NCBI GenBank assembly: GCA_016630955.3
Contig: CM049995.1
Coordinates: forward strand, 434,001-498,000
Direction of reading: 5' to 3'
DNA: 64,000 bases
Source: Didymella arachidicola
Lineage: Eukaryota; Ascomycota; Dothideomycetes; Pleosporales; Didymellaceae
Shown here: in pieces, positions 10,482 through 20,377 of the stretch
How the letters are laid out: every line of letters begins with the position of its first letter
Position numbering within the stretch: position 1 is the first letter of the stretch
Notes under the pieces: generated by a model
The model's database searches: none
What the model was told of the DNA's origin: nothing
The model's input: the letters and a program-made list of their open reading frames with translations, nothing else
Position numbers and translations under genes: made by a program

Positions 10482-10938
10482 CTATAGATATACCCATTAG
10501 TAGCGTACGTGTTCTGTTCAGTATATGTGACACAAACTCCTCGCGCCGTTCCATGAAACACTCGCACTCTTACATAAACTCGCGTCGTCAAATAAAATAC
10601 TCGCGCCATCCCACCCATCTACCTACACTAGCCTCTGCTGACCTGCTCTTCTCGTGGACGTACAGGTCAAAATGGGATTTACCCTTGTCGTTGCGGCCAG
10701 TAACGCGTACATTGGTCTTTGAGTTGGCGCCAGCGCTCACGATATTTTCATGTGTGGTCGTGAAGAATGAATCCTCGTCCGAACGATGAACTTCCACTAC
10801 GTCGTCAGTGTGGTGCACTAAGTAGTGCGCGGTATAGGCGGCGAAGAGGTGCATTGGACGCCATGACTCTTATAATACAAACACAGCAACATCGTGTCCA
10901 AGGCGCGCGCTCTCTACTGCCCATGTGCCGCCCCATGG
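10482..10938. other. Gap holding only one small ORF
   Basis: Between the Zn2Cys6 gene and the endonuclease ORF I see only the 88-residue minus-strand ORF listed separately. Confidence 0.4.
10588..10854 (-). CDS. Hypothetical 88-residue ORF
   Basis: This small ORF lies 84 nt downstream of the endonuclease ORF on the same strand. Its composition looks protein-like (for example EDSFFTTTHENIVSAG and GKSHFDLYVHEKSR), with no signal peptide and no family I recognise. No consensus splice sites connect it to its neighbour. It may be a chance ORF. Confidence 0.2.
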   Translation of the reverse strand: MHLFAAYTAHYLVHHTDDVVEVHRSDEDSFFTTTHENIVSAGANSKTNVRVTGRNDKGKSHFDLYVHEKSRSAEASVGRWVGWREYFI

Positions 10939-12105
10939 TCAGTACTCCATGCCTTTGTTAGGGAAGAAGTTCGCAAACCGTAAAGTTGAAGTCGTGTACG
11001 CCTGTGGGATACACAGTGGGAAATCGATGCCGTGTTCTTCGCAGCATCCGCTCATGTTATTCGCGGCACTGCGCAACACCTCAGTAATGCGCTGGCGGAT
11101 GTCTTTCTCCGTTGGCAAAATGAGCCCCATGCCGTCCGGGAAGCAGTGCGGACGGTGGCGACACTTTGACCTCACTTTGTCGAGGGCCTCCAGCTTCTGT
11201 TGCGGCGTGTGTGCGTCCTTTAAGAGTGTATTGGCCAGTCTTCGGCAGTCACTGCGGTCCTTGTTCACGTCCGGCGGCTCTCGTAACGTGTGGTTCTTGT
11301 TGATGCAGCGGTTGTAGTGACAGCTATGCGAGACCTCGGTGTCCGCGGCGAGATGTTGATCCAATACATCTTTGTTGTTAGCGAGAGCCAAGTGCACGTA
11401 CGTGGTGGTGGCGAGGTTTAACACGTGCAACCCTTGACAGTCGTTGCAGAAGATCCTCTGTGATGTAGTTGCCCCAATGCCATCTTCGCCGTTGGCTTTA
11501 ACACACGGCGTGTATGCATTGAAGAGGTCCAGCACTGAGGCTGGGACGTCATGGAGATGGTGGAAGGGAGTCATTTGGGGTATCTCCAGCTTGAAGCGCT
11601 GGAAAACGAGGTGACGAGCTGTAGACTTGAAGTCCGCGTTGTAGAACAGCTTCTGTAGTGAAGCCTTGCATGGTCGTGTCTTGCTGGACTTCAGTGGGGT
11701 CAGCTCACTGATGCCTGCAGCTGCGAGGTCCGCGCGCATATCTGCCACCCTGCACCACTTGATGCCATCAGGAAGCTTGAACAATGTGGCATGGACCGGA
11801 AATGATACCTGCTGCCACTTTGACGTATCTGGCTTCGTAGCCGTGGCGATGTCGACGTTGGGCTCGGGGACAGGGATGCAGGTGGCATCTTCGTCAGCTG
11901 AGTCTTCTACAACTCGTCTTGCTGCCCTGTGGATACGTTGTGCCGGTGGTGGTCGGTCGCGGTCGTTGCGGACTTGTTTGCCCTGAGCAGGTTTGACTTG
12001 GTTGCCTCGAGCGGCATCAGCTCGCTGTTGCTGGCGTCTGCACATTTCCCGGAAATTCGGGAGGCATTCGGCGGGTGTTTGGAGGTCTCTCACACATCGA
12101 TACAT
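10939..12105 (-). CDS. His-Me finger endonuclease-like protein (I-PpoI type, zinc-binding loop)
   Basis: This is an intact 388-residue ORF. Residues 259-287 carry SHSC-x4-C-x4-H-x8-N-x5-C, matching the I-PpoI active-site loop residue for residue: H260 corresponds to catalytic H98, C262/C267/H272 to the zinc ligands C100/C105/H110, N281 to the metal-binding N119, and C287 to C125. C315, H317 and C321 match the remaining zinc ligands C132/H134/C138 with the same 2- and 4-residue spacing, after an insertion of about 21 residues. In this family the fold cuts double-stranded DNA and spreads group I introns. Here the ORF is free-standing and has a long, basic, non-conserved N-terminal half. No group I intron or rDNA is visible around it. 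It may be a domesticated or self-mobile nuclease, and activity is inferred. Confidence 0.7.
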   Translation of the reverse strand: MYRCVRDLQTPAECLPNFREMCRRQQQRADAARGNQVKPAQGKQVRNDRDRPPPAQRIHRAARRVVEDSADEDATCIPVPEPNVDIATATKPDTSKWQQVSFPVHATLFKLPDGIKWCRVADMRADLAAAGISELTPLKSSKTRPCKASLQKLFYNADFKSTARHLVFQRFKLEIPQMTPFHHLHDVPASVLDLFNAYTPCVKANGEDGIGATTSQRIFCNDCQGLHVLNLATTTYVHLALANNKDVLDQHLAADTEVSHSCHYNRCINKNHTLREPPDVNKDRSDCRRLANTLLKDAHTPQQKLEALDKVRSKCRHRPHCFPDGMGLILPTEKDIRQRITEVLRSAANNMSGCCEEHGIDFPLCIPQAYTTSTLRFANFFPNKGMEY

Positions 12106-13621
12106 CCTCAGTGACTAAAGTGTGCTGCCGTTGCTGTCAGCGTCGTTCGAAGACCAAGAGCCGATCCTCAAGAGATGAGAGGGAGAGAGAGAGTACTCAC
12201 TGGCCGTGCAGACTCACGAACTGATTGCAGCTGGTCACGAGTGATGGTGGCATAATGGACTGTGGCTCAGGTATTGACCGCTTCCGTCGTCTCATACCCA
12301 CACCGGCTTCAGTGGTGAGAAGTGGGCATTGGGCGTGGTAATGAGCGTCTTGGTGAGCGTGGGAACGAGCGTCTTAGTAGGAAGGATAGTGGGCGTGGAA
12401 GACGTGAGGGTGTGGTGGGAGTGGTTTGTGAGACGTGCGAGCTGAGATTTTATAGCTTCGTGCGCTTGAGCGGTGAGAGACTTCGCTTGCACATGCACGC
12501 CGTACGTGGCAGGAAGTTGCAGTCAACACCGGGCAAGACAGTGGAATGGCATGATAGGAAGGCACGATCAACGCCGGGCATGACAAGAAGGTGCCCGTAC
12601 TGTCGCCATAGGACACCACCGCGTTTGTGCTTTAACTAAACATCGGTCTACATCGTTTCCATTCGACCCTTTCCCTGAGACACATCACCTCGATCACGAT
12701 GATATCACCACACCATATCACCGCACCACCGCATCACAAGATACAGCAGACCGTTGAGCGATGAACTCCTTCTAACAATAACGATAACAACATACCTCGC
12801 TCGAAGTCAAGAAACTCGCTGCTTATGATTCAGCCAACCAGCAATACTAGGAGCGCAATGCAGGCAGAACATCTCCCGCCGATACAAAGTTTTATAGCAA
12901 CATTGTTGGGGCGCAGCGAAAGGCACTTCGATAGAAGAAAGAGATTGTGATTCGTATCTGCTGATAGGAGGTTACATCTCCCTTTCCTACTTCGACTTTC
13001 CTTGCCCTGGATACTGCCTGGCAACCTTGTTAGTAATGTTGTCCTCTTCGCTGGCCTTTTACAAGCAGCCCACTTGTTAGCAGCTTCCTCTTTGATCTTT
13101 TCTGCGGGTTTATTCTCTACCTTGTTGGCAGCTCCCTCCCCCATCTTGTTGGCAGCCTTCTCCTCTATCTTGTCATCTTTGGCTTTCCCTTTAAGACAGT
13201 CTTCTTCATCCTCCCCATCGCGTAGTTAAAGTGGCCGCCCCTCAGAGCCCTCAGCGTTTGTTTTTCTGTGGCAGTCGAAACACGTAAACACCACCACATA
13301 CTCAATCTCCCAGCATCCCCACCCCCAGACTCACCAAGTCAGCGCACCCCACACTCCCAACATCAGACCCCAATCCAACGTCAAGATAGACTTTGCACAT
13401 GCACATCCAGCTACCAAAGCTTTTGCTGTGTCTATATGCACTGATTCATGAGACGCTGCACGGTACGTGCTACATCACAGTTGTGCGCTGGCAAGTAGTC
13501 CGAATCGGGTAACCTGTACGACTACTCACCTATAGCGAGACCAATCAGCGTAGCGCTGCTGTGGATGTGCAATATTGACAGCGAAGTGGCATGGTATGGT
13601 GATGGGGGTAGTATATAGGGT
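12106..13621. other. Gene-poor stretch with a minus-strand Lys/Glu/Ala-rich open frame
   Basis: No named gene is supported. From about 13229 to 12830 the minus strand is open and Lys/Glu/Ala-rich, with three AANK repeats (EEKAANK, GEGAANK, EEAANK) caused by a 24-bp DNA repeat of cttgttggcagc type. It lacks an upstream ATG. Near 12320-12380 the plus strand has a short duplication giving GNERLGERGNERL. Both could be remnants. Confidence 0.35.
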
Positions 13622-14098
13622 ATGGACCCGTCGCAGTTTGTTGTCGCTGTGGCACGCCGCCGATGCGCGCTTTGCGTTTACGATGATTTTGTGCGCACCG
13701 ATCATTCAGACAGACCGAGCGACACTTTCCGAGCGAGCGACGCGGACGAGATCGAGAGTAGGAAATGGACCACAGCTCCCGTCATGAAGTACAGTAAAAG
13801 GTGGCGAGATTACCAAGGGACGAATAATATGACGCCTTTCTGCCAATATCAAGCTCTATCACAGCACAGCTAAGGACTCAACGATCACAAGCACTGGCCT
13901 TCCCTGATCTTAGCAAGGCTCGCTGAAGTCAGCCACCCTCCCATGCGCCTCATGCACACCGATGACAGCGGTTGTCAGAACGCAATCCTAGCCCTACCAA
14001 TCGCCGGCCTGATCGAACTTCAAAAGAACACTTTGGAAGAGCAGATGGCTCTCGGAGTCCGCCTACATCCGCCTCGGACGTCCGACGACTACGCATGA
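13622..14098 (+). pseudogene. Possible interrupted gene of unknown function
   Basis: A plus-strand ORF from 13622 ends at TAA 13871-13873. The same frame then stays open for 74 more codons and ends at TGA 14096-14098. Both parts look protein-like (for example DTFRASDADEIESRKW and ALPIAGLIELQKNTLEEQM). An intron could remove the stop, but no site pair I tested keeps the frame, so either a nonsense-broken gene or chance is possible. I recognise no family. Confidence 0.25.
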
Positions 14099-14192
14099 GC
14101 TTCGAAGAGAGTGCTTGCAACGCCGTGTGTGGGAAGTGAGGGGAAGGGATGAGATGAGCTGAGGAGAACGAGCTGAAGCCTCATGACCCACC

Positions 14193-14887
14193 ATGTCAAC
14201 TATACGCGTCGAGCGCCTTCGTCAACAGCATCTGTCTGCATTCGTCCACGCACACCCAAAGCGTAAGTAGTCTTCGGAACGACGAGTACCTACGCGTATG
14301 GACTCGTCAGAGCCAAGCGGTCAATACTCGGGGTGCTAATCTTAGACCCGCCACTGCGATACGAGAGCAGTGTGGAGACCGCAAGCCTCACCTCTGGCCC
14401 CGCCATCTGCTCGGATTACTAGACTCCGGACTCGCAAACAAGTTCATCGGCGTGTTGTATGAGATTCCAGATCCTCCTTCTCGTACCCTAGGGGCCGTGG
14501 AGTGCGTCATCGACAACCCATGTGTCTCTTGGGCATGCACTGCCAGCGCGAATTGCAACAAGCGAGGCAGGTTATGTCATGACTTGGCTGCGGTATTGGG
14601 TGCGTGGAGATGGGTGAGTGACAAGGCCAGCAGGGTGCAGCACACACGTTGTGGCTTTGGCGGGCCAGTGCGGGGGAGGCGTTATCCCTGCAGTCGACGA
14701 CACCACTTCAGCATGGCGACGATCATGGGATCAGTTGCGCTTCGAAGGATTCCGCCCGCGAAGCGATGCTTGGACCGCAGATTACAGATTGCAGGTTCGA
14801 GTTGTTGATTATTGCGACGCCGCGATTCGCGACGCGACAGCGAAGATGCGGAGCTGCGAGCGCCTAGTCGAATGTCATGCAAGTTGA
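14193..14887 (+). CDS. Possible spliced hypothetical gene
   Basis: An ATG at 14193 opens 23 codons (MSTIRVERLRQQ...) ending in a good GTAAGT donor at 14263. A CTAAT branch and TTAG acceptor lie at 14336-14345. Downstream there are coding-looking frames at 14350-14610 (PHLWPRHLLGLLDSG, FIGVLYEIPDPP) and at 14690-14887 (SWDQLRFEGFRP, VVDYCDAAIRDATAKM), separated by a GTGAGT...CCTGCAG candidate intron. The frames do not join cleanly with the obvious sites, so the model is unresolved. No known domain is seen. Confidence 0.25.
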
Positions 14888-15658
14888 TGTGCAGCGATAG
14901 TGACCCTGCTCTAACGCCGAGCCGTTAGCAGCCGCCTCGAGCGCCAGTCTGGACGGGGTGCTGGACCCCAGTTTGTGATCGTCGGTCGAGTTGCGATTGG
15001 TGAGGGGTGCATACCTCCACATTCACTCAGGTATGGCGCCGAAGGAAGCGTGAATAAGCCAGCCACAACCAATACTATATCAATCCAAGGCTGCTCTGGA
15101 GACCACTGTATTGGAGAGTCCATCGCAAGAATGTTTTGCGGGAGTCAAGGGTTAAAGTGATGGGCTGGGGTCGAGGCAGCTGGTCACATTCGATGGGCAC
15201 TGTCTGCTGCACCGATCATCAGATATCCTAGAGGTAACCTGGGCGCAGAGTCGGGTTCAGTAGTCGCTATGACTTGCCCTTCCGATCTGCGCCTGCAAGG
15301 ATGCGGAAAGGCCCGGCATCAAGAGCGATCACTGAAAGTGCGGTGAAGGAGGCTGGAAATGCGCTAGGTGTGGGCTTGTATGTTGAAATTGAAACGGCGT
15401 GGTAAGTCGACCGAGTGTTGCATGTGAGCAGACCGACCACACCGATCATGGAGATAACGAGAATGATAGCTACGAAAGAGGTGCGTGACGACGAGACATG
15501 ATTAGCTGAACAAGCTTGTTTCAGCCCTTGTAGCGAGGGTCTATGTCTTGTAAAATATGTAATGCTGTCGTGTATGCAGTATACGTCCCTACGCGTGTCG
15601 CACCGTTTCATATTCATACGCATTGCACAGCCACACATGGTACTTGCGCAGCGTGCGA
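14888..15658. other. Non-coding gap downstream of SFT2
   Basis: This stretch lies beyond the SFT2 stop codon and probably includes its 3' UTR. I see no convincing gene or repeat. Confidence 0.4.
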
Positions 15659-17335
15659 TCAATCGTTCATCCAAGCTGCAACGCGGCTCCCGGCAAAGCG
15701 GGCTCCAAAACGCAGGCCAGTAGAGCCCATTGGAAAGTAAGAGACGGTGAACCAGAGCAACGACACTAGTTGCGCAATGACGGCAACAAAGGTGAGGATA
15801 GTGCTGTGGAGCTAGTCACGCGGACGTTGTCAGTGAAGAGTACGAGCTAAGAGGACGACAACGGAAAGGTGTGGGTGCGTGGGGTTTACAAGGGTTGCGT
15901 AATTTTAGTGCGTGTATGGGTAGACGTGCTAGGGCAGGATAACTCACACCAAGAGAGAAGTAGAGTGTGAGTGCAATGCTCCCAAAATACGCGGCAGTGA
16001 ACGGAAGTCGCGGACCAGAGATAAGATGCTGGACTGCACTTTTGTCAGCACCTGCAATGTGTGGCAGCCAAACTGCAGCCAGGCTTGCTTACCGTACTGA
16101 AAGGGGCCCATCATGACAGCCCAGGCCGCCAAAAACAGAACGCTGCCCATTGTCCATCTGAAGCTGGTTAGCGCTCATGCTCGACAATCGAGTCACAACT
16201 CGAGAAAGCTGGTTTGAGGAAGGACCCATCTGCAGGCTGCAACGCGCCGAACCTTAGTCCCGCATGATCGCTGCAGAGGGTCCAGCGCCGATCGCCCGGT
16301 GGCTAGGCGAGACGCGTCAGATGGCAGAACGACTTCCTTTTGCAGGCGAATTTTCCGCTGTCAATGAGTGGAGCGTTGCTCTACCATGTCGAAGGAATGC
16401 ATGCGTTCGCGTAACCGTGCCAAAGGACCAAAGAGGTATCTGCCACTGCCTATCTGCCTGATGCGAAGGCGTCATGAAGCAGCATGTAGTGAAAGGCGTG
16501 CCTTGACTGGTGGGAGGAAATACTGGAGGGGCGCAGGTTACTTACAATATGGCGAACTTGCGAGGTCTGACAATGAAGACCGGGGTGAACATGAGCCCAA
16601 TACAGGTGGCGAACATCGCTGCGGCTGCAAGCAGCAGACCGCCGAAAACCAGTAAACGGTCCCATCGGCTTACTGCAGATATCTGTCAGCATGGTCCAGA
16701 AACTGCTTGATTCATGTTGACATGCAAGTTCCCGGATTCGAAACGCTCTACGCAGGAACTCCCTTCAGTCACACGCAGACTAGTAGTCGCCAGTGTGGCC
16801 TGGTGACAGCCTGAAGTTGGGCCTACTGGGCTTCGTCCAAGGCGAGATGCTCTTGTCTAGATTGCCATGTTTGTGATTTTGGATTATCCCAGTCAGGCAT
16901 AGTGGACCCGGTCTCACCAATGAGTCCGGTGAGGCAATCACAAGGCCCCCCACGACTCGCTGTGGCGCTCAGCGGTGAATAGAGGACACGAGTGAGTGCA
17001 CGTTACGAGGACAAGGTACACCAGAAAACAGACTGTTTCAGATGTACTTCAGAATATAAAGAGCCGCATGGAGGACGATCGGCGATGCAGCATCACTGTA
17101 CGAGAAATGTGTACTTACGCGCAAACCAGCCCTCTTCCTCTTCTCTTCGTGTGGGCGCAGGGAGCGGGGCGCCTGGGTTCGTTTCTGAAATGGGCAGCCT
17201 AACATAGCCACCGGCTCCAAACAGGTTGGAGACTCTGTCCATCACAGAGGGTGCAGCCGTACTGACGGGCGCGTCTGCTTCTCTTCTGCTCCACCCTAAG
17301 GAGTTCATCGACTCCCGGAACGAGGCGGAGGCCAT
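15659..17335 (-). CDS. SFT2: Golgi vesicle-transport protein Sft2
   Basis: Sft2 is a four-helix membrane protein of the late Golgi involved in fusion of endosome-derived vesicles. Five exons (17335-17119, 16672-16546, 16157-16093, 16033-15948, 15811-15659) join in frame to 215 residues, the same length as yeast Sft2. The N-terminus SFRESMNSLGWSRRE and the TRREEEEGWFALSRWDRLL block are typical of fungal orthologues. Hydrophobic helices follow around GGLLLAAAAMFATCIG, MGSVLFLAAWAVMMGPFQY, FTAAYFGSIALTLYFSLG and VAVIAQLVSLLWFTVSYFPMGS. All introns have GTAAG- or GTGAG-type donors. The first two introns are 446 and 388 nt, far longer than the roughly 50-nt introns elsewhere in the window. The next gene upstream is divergent and about 3 kb away. 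Confidence 0.92.
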
Positions 17336-20300
17336 CCTGGTCTATGGGCAGTAATGAGATCGACGGGAAGCTGTAGCTCCTTATCCAGCGATGAGAACCT
17401 GCTTGGTGTAGTCGAAATAGAGGTAAGTGCTGGTGCGGTGAAGGCCTGACGCGCAATGGTATACCCGAAGAAGCTTTTCTACAAAGCCGCGGCTGGCGAC
17501 ACTGAGATATACGGGCCTTGGTACTGGCTAGGTAGCAGCCTCAGGGTAGATGCTAGCGTCCCGTAGACACAGCTGTCAGCGTAGTCTCCGCTGCAGGGTG
17601 TGTGTGTTTTTGGGACACTTGTGGCAGCTACGGCGAGTGTCGATGTCGCGGGAGTACTCGAACGGGTGGAGCGTAGAATGCTGCGAGGCCGGGACGGAGG
17701 ATTTCGTGCAGATGATCGACTGCGGTGAAGGGGAGGCACCCCCAATGGCTGGTGGGGCGAGGCTTGTGACAGCTCTGGGTGGTGTGCCTGCTCGACACGG
17801 CGGCGTTGACGAGGGGATTCTATTGCGAGGAAGGCACGATGCACCCGGGAGGCAAGCCCGTGGCGGGAGTGATTGGCTGTGGCGCGTTTGCAGGCGATAA
17901 TGGAACAGGTCTGCCTAGAGAGTATCGATGGCAGGGTGCTGAGCTGAGCTACGCGTTCATAGAGGTGTCGTGAAATCGGCTAGTGCAGCATGGGGGAGCT
18001 CAAGTTCCTTGGAGCAGACACAAGTGGATCCTAGCGTAGGATCGTCTTCGTCTTGGTCTACCGCTGCAGCATCAACCAACCTCTCTCTCTCGACGAGCAT
18101 CACCCACACACCGAGTGTGCCGCTGCCTTTGCACGGCAAGAACGGTTGCGGTGCATGCTGGACGACTGCGCTGAGCAGCATGGTGAGTCATAGAGGGCGC
18201 GCCTTCTCTCCTGGGCGAGGCATTGCATGCGTCCGCTGGGAACCATCTAAGACATGCTGTCCACCACCCACCCACTGCGCCAGCGGATGATCAGTCCAAG
18301 GCGAAAAGGGCCGGAGGACCAGGGGCAGTGAACCTGCATAGTCGTTATCGATCAATGCGATGCGTGCAGGCCCCCAAGAGGACGAGAGGCGAGCCAGAGC
18401 CAGAGCCGCACTGTGCTGCAAGCGTGTGTATATAAGTGACTGCGAACGCCGCGTGCGGTCTGGATGCAGTAACCCATCTTGCCTGCTCTGCCGTCGATTC
18501 ATGCACGCATGCCCTTACAGTATTGCTCTGACATACCTCGCTCGCCTACTCTACTCTACCCTCGCCCATATATTGCAAGCCCGGACTACCACGGGCCGAG
18601 CTTCCCTTTCACAGTACATTGCATTGTACTCTCACCTACGTCAGCGCCAGCCCGTCTCACCACAGCGGGTGCCGCCCTCTCCGCCTGCACACCGCAGACG
18701 CACGCAACAGCTGCGAGGTGCGACGCTCACGCCCTCGCCTTTCTTTTTGCCTCCTGGCCTGAAGCTCGGCAACCGCGCCCCCGCTGGTGTCGTTTCGCGC
18801 CAGCCATCCTGATTCGCCGGCGCACGCTTAAGCTTGGCGGCGCGCTTCTAGCGACACGAACCTCTCCTCTACGCTGACCGCCTTCTCCGGCTGCTTTGGG
18901 CTCGCTCTCCCACACCGTGGCCCGACCCCGTCGTCTCGCCTCAGTTGCTCCAGTTCCTCCCTCCTGCGAACTGCTGCACCGTCTGGTCCCCCCTCCCTGC
19001 GCGCTCCCCTACAGCGCGTCGTCAGCACCTCGCGCACCGCGTCACCGCGTATTCTTATCCAGGAATCTCCGGGACCGGGGCTACCGCCCACCCTTGAGCC
19101 TCTCCCCGCCATACACCGACGATCTGCTCCATATCCCACACCCAGCACTATTCTCCACCCACGTCGCACAGAGCACTCCAGACCGCGCTCTCCTTCCGCT
19201 TCAGCACAAGACAACGCCGCGGCCGCATCCTCACCCAAGACTGCGCTGCCACCCCTCGTGTCGACTCAAAGGCAGCAAACCTGTGTCACCATAGCCGCAC
19301 CTTCGAGCGCCCCTCGCCCAAGTTTGCTGAGTGCACCGCAGCAGACAAACGCTGCTCGCCTCCCACCGACATCCTCGACGCCGCACCCACTGTTGTGGCA
19401 GCCTGGTCGTGGTTGCGCCTTCCCTCGTTGCTCGGTGAGTCAACCCACCCTCTTCCGCACTACCACATCCACCACCGCCCCGGCAGCGACAGCTAGCCGC
19501 AGCGGGGCCTTGCAAGAGCGATATTGCGGTAGTGTGCGACTGTGTTCGCTGCTTTGATCGCCTGTACCACAGTCTACACAAGGCTAGGGTGCAGTGCCGC
19601 TGCCGTCCTCTGTTGCCCGCTACCTGGCTGTACGCCACACTCATGCAACCAACCTTCGAACTGCTCAACATTTCATTGACAAGGGCTCTTGCGCTGACAC
19701 ATTCCCCTTCAGCCCTTATCTGAGCGTCAAAGCCACGAGCGCCCTCCCCGTCCTGCACTGAACGCCTCCAGAATAGGCCTCTGCTGCTCCACTCCTCCCT
19801 TCACATCTGTCAGCATCCACCCGTTCGGGATTCCTGTCTTTGTGCAGCACAGCATCCACCCAGACATCGTACGTGCATTCAACTTCTGCACGTCGCACTT
19901 GGTTCGGTGAGCCTTTGTTCCCCGGCGGATCCCCCATGCATACCGAGCCGCGGCACTAACGATCCTCCCACAGAAAAACAATACCATCGAGGGCTTGTCA
20001 GTGACTATCAAGCACCACCAGCGACTGCACTAGCTTGCTGAGTGACCCTGTGCGCAAGATAGCAATCGGCTTCCAGGGTCCTTCTTATAGGGTCACAGAC
20101 TGTCTCGTGGTGCAATCATACTGCACTGCATTCCAAAGTCACTTGCCGGGTCGGAAGACAGTAAGTTTCAGATCCAGTAGTTCGGGAACCAGCATCGGTC
20201 CCATCGGCCTCACACTACATTCCCCGGAATCGCTGTAACCTAGTGATGCCAAGTAAGTGAAGCCTCTTTTGTCATATGCACCCCCTTCAGTCTCTCCAGC

Positions 20301-20377
20301 CCTCATATATTGCATCTACGACCCCCTGCTCGATCCCCATCTCACTCTTCTTCTCGGACTTCTCAACATTTCTCAAC
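17336..20377. other. Long divergent upstream region and probable leader of the bHLH gene
   Basis: This 3-kb region separates SFT2 from the bHLH gene. A TATATAAG box at 18429-18436 is followed by a strongly pyrimidine-rich stretch, as at fungal promoters, so the bHLH transcript may start near 18.46 kb. That would leave a leader of nearly 2 kb containing many short upstream ORFs and possible intron donors (ggtgagtc near 19434, cagtaagt near 20159). Small ORFs at 17.5-18.3 kb are not convincing genes. Confidence 0.4.
18429..18436 (+). promoter_or_regulatory. Candidate TATA box
   Basis: TATATAAG is followed by C/T-rich sequence and lies on the plus strand, facing the bHLH gene. Distance to the coding start is about 1.9 kb, so it is a candidate only if the transcript has a long leader. 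Confidence 0.3.

Noticed and set aside
18360..19758. Several Pro/Ser/Arg-rich ORFs on both strands
   Set aside because: They are low-complexity products of pyrimidine-rich leader sequence, equally open in many frames.
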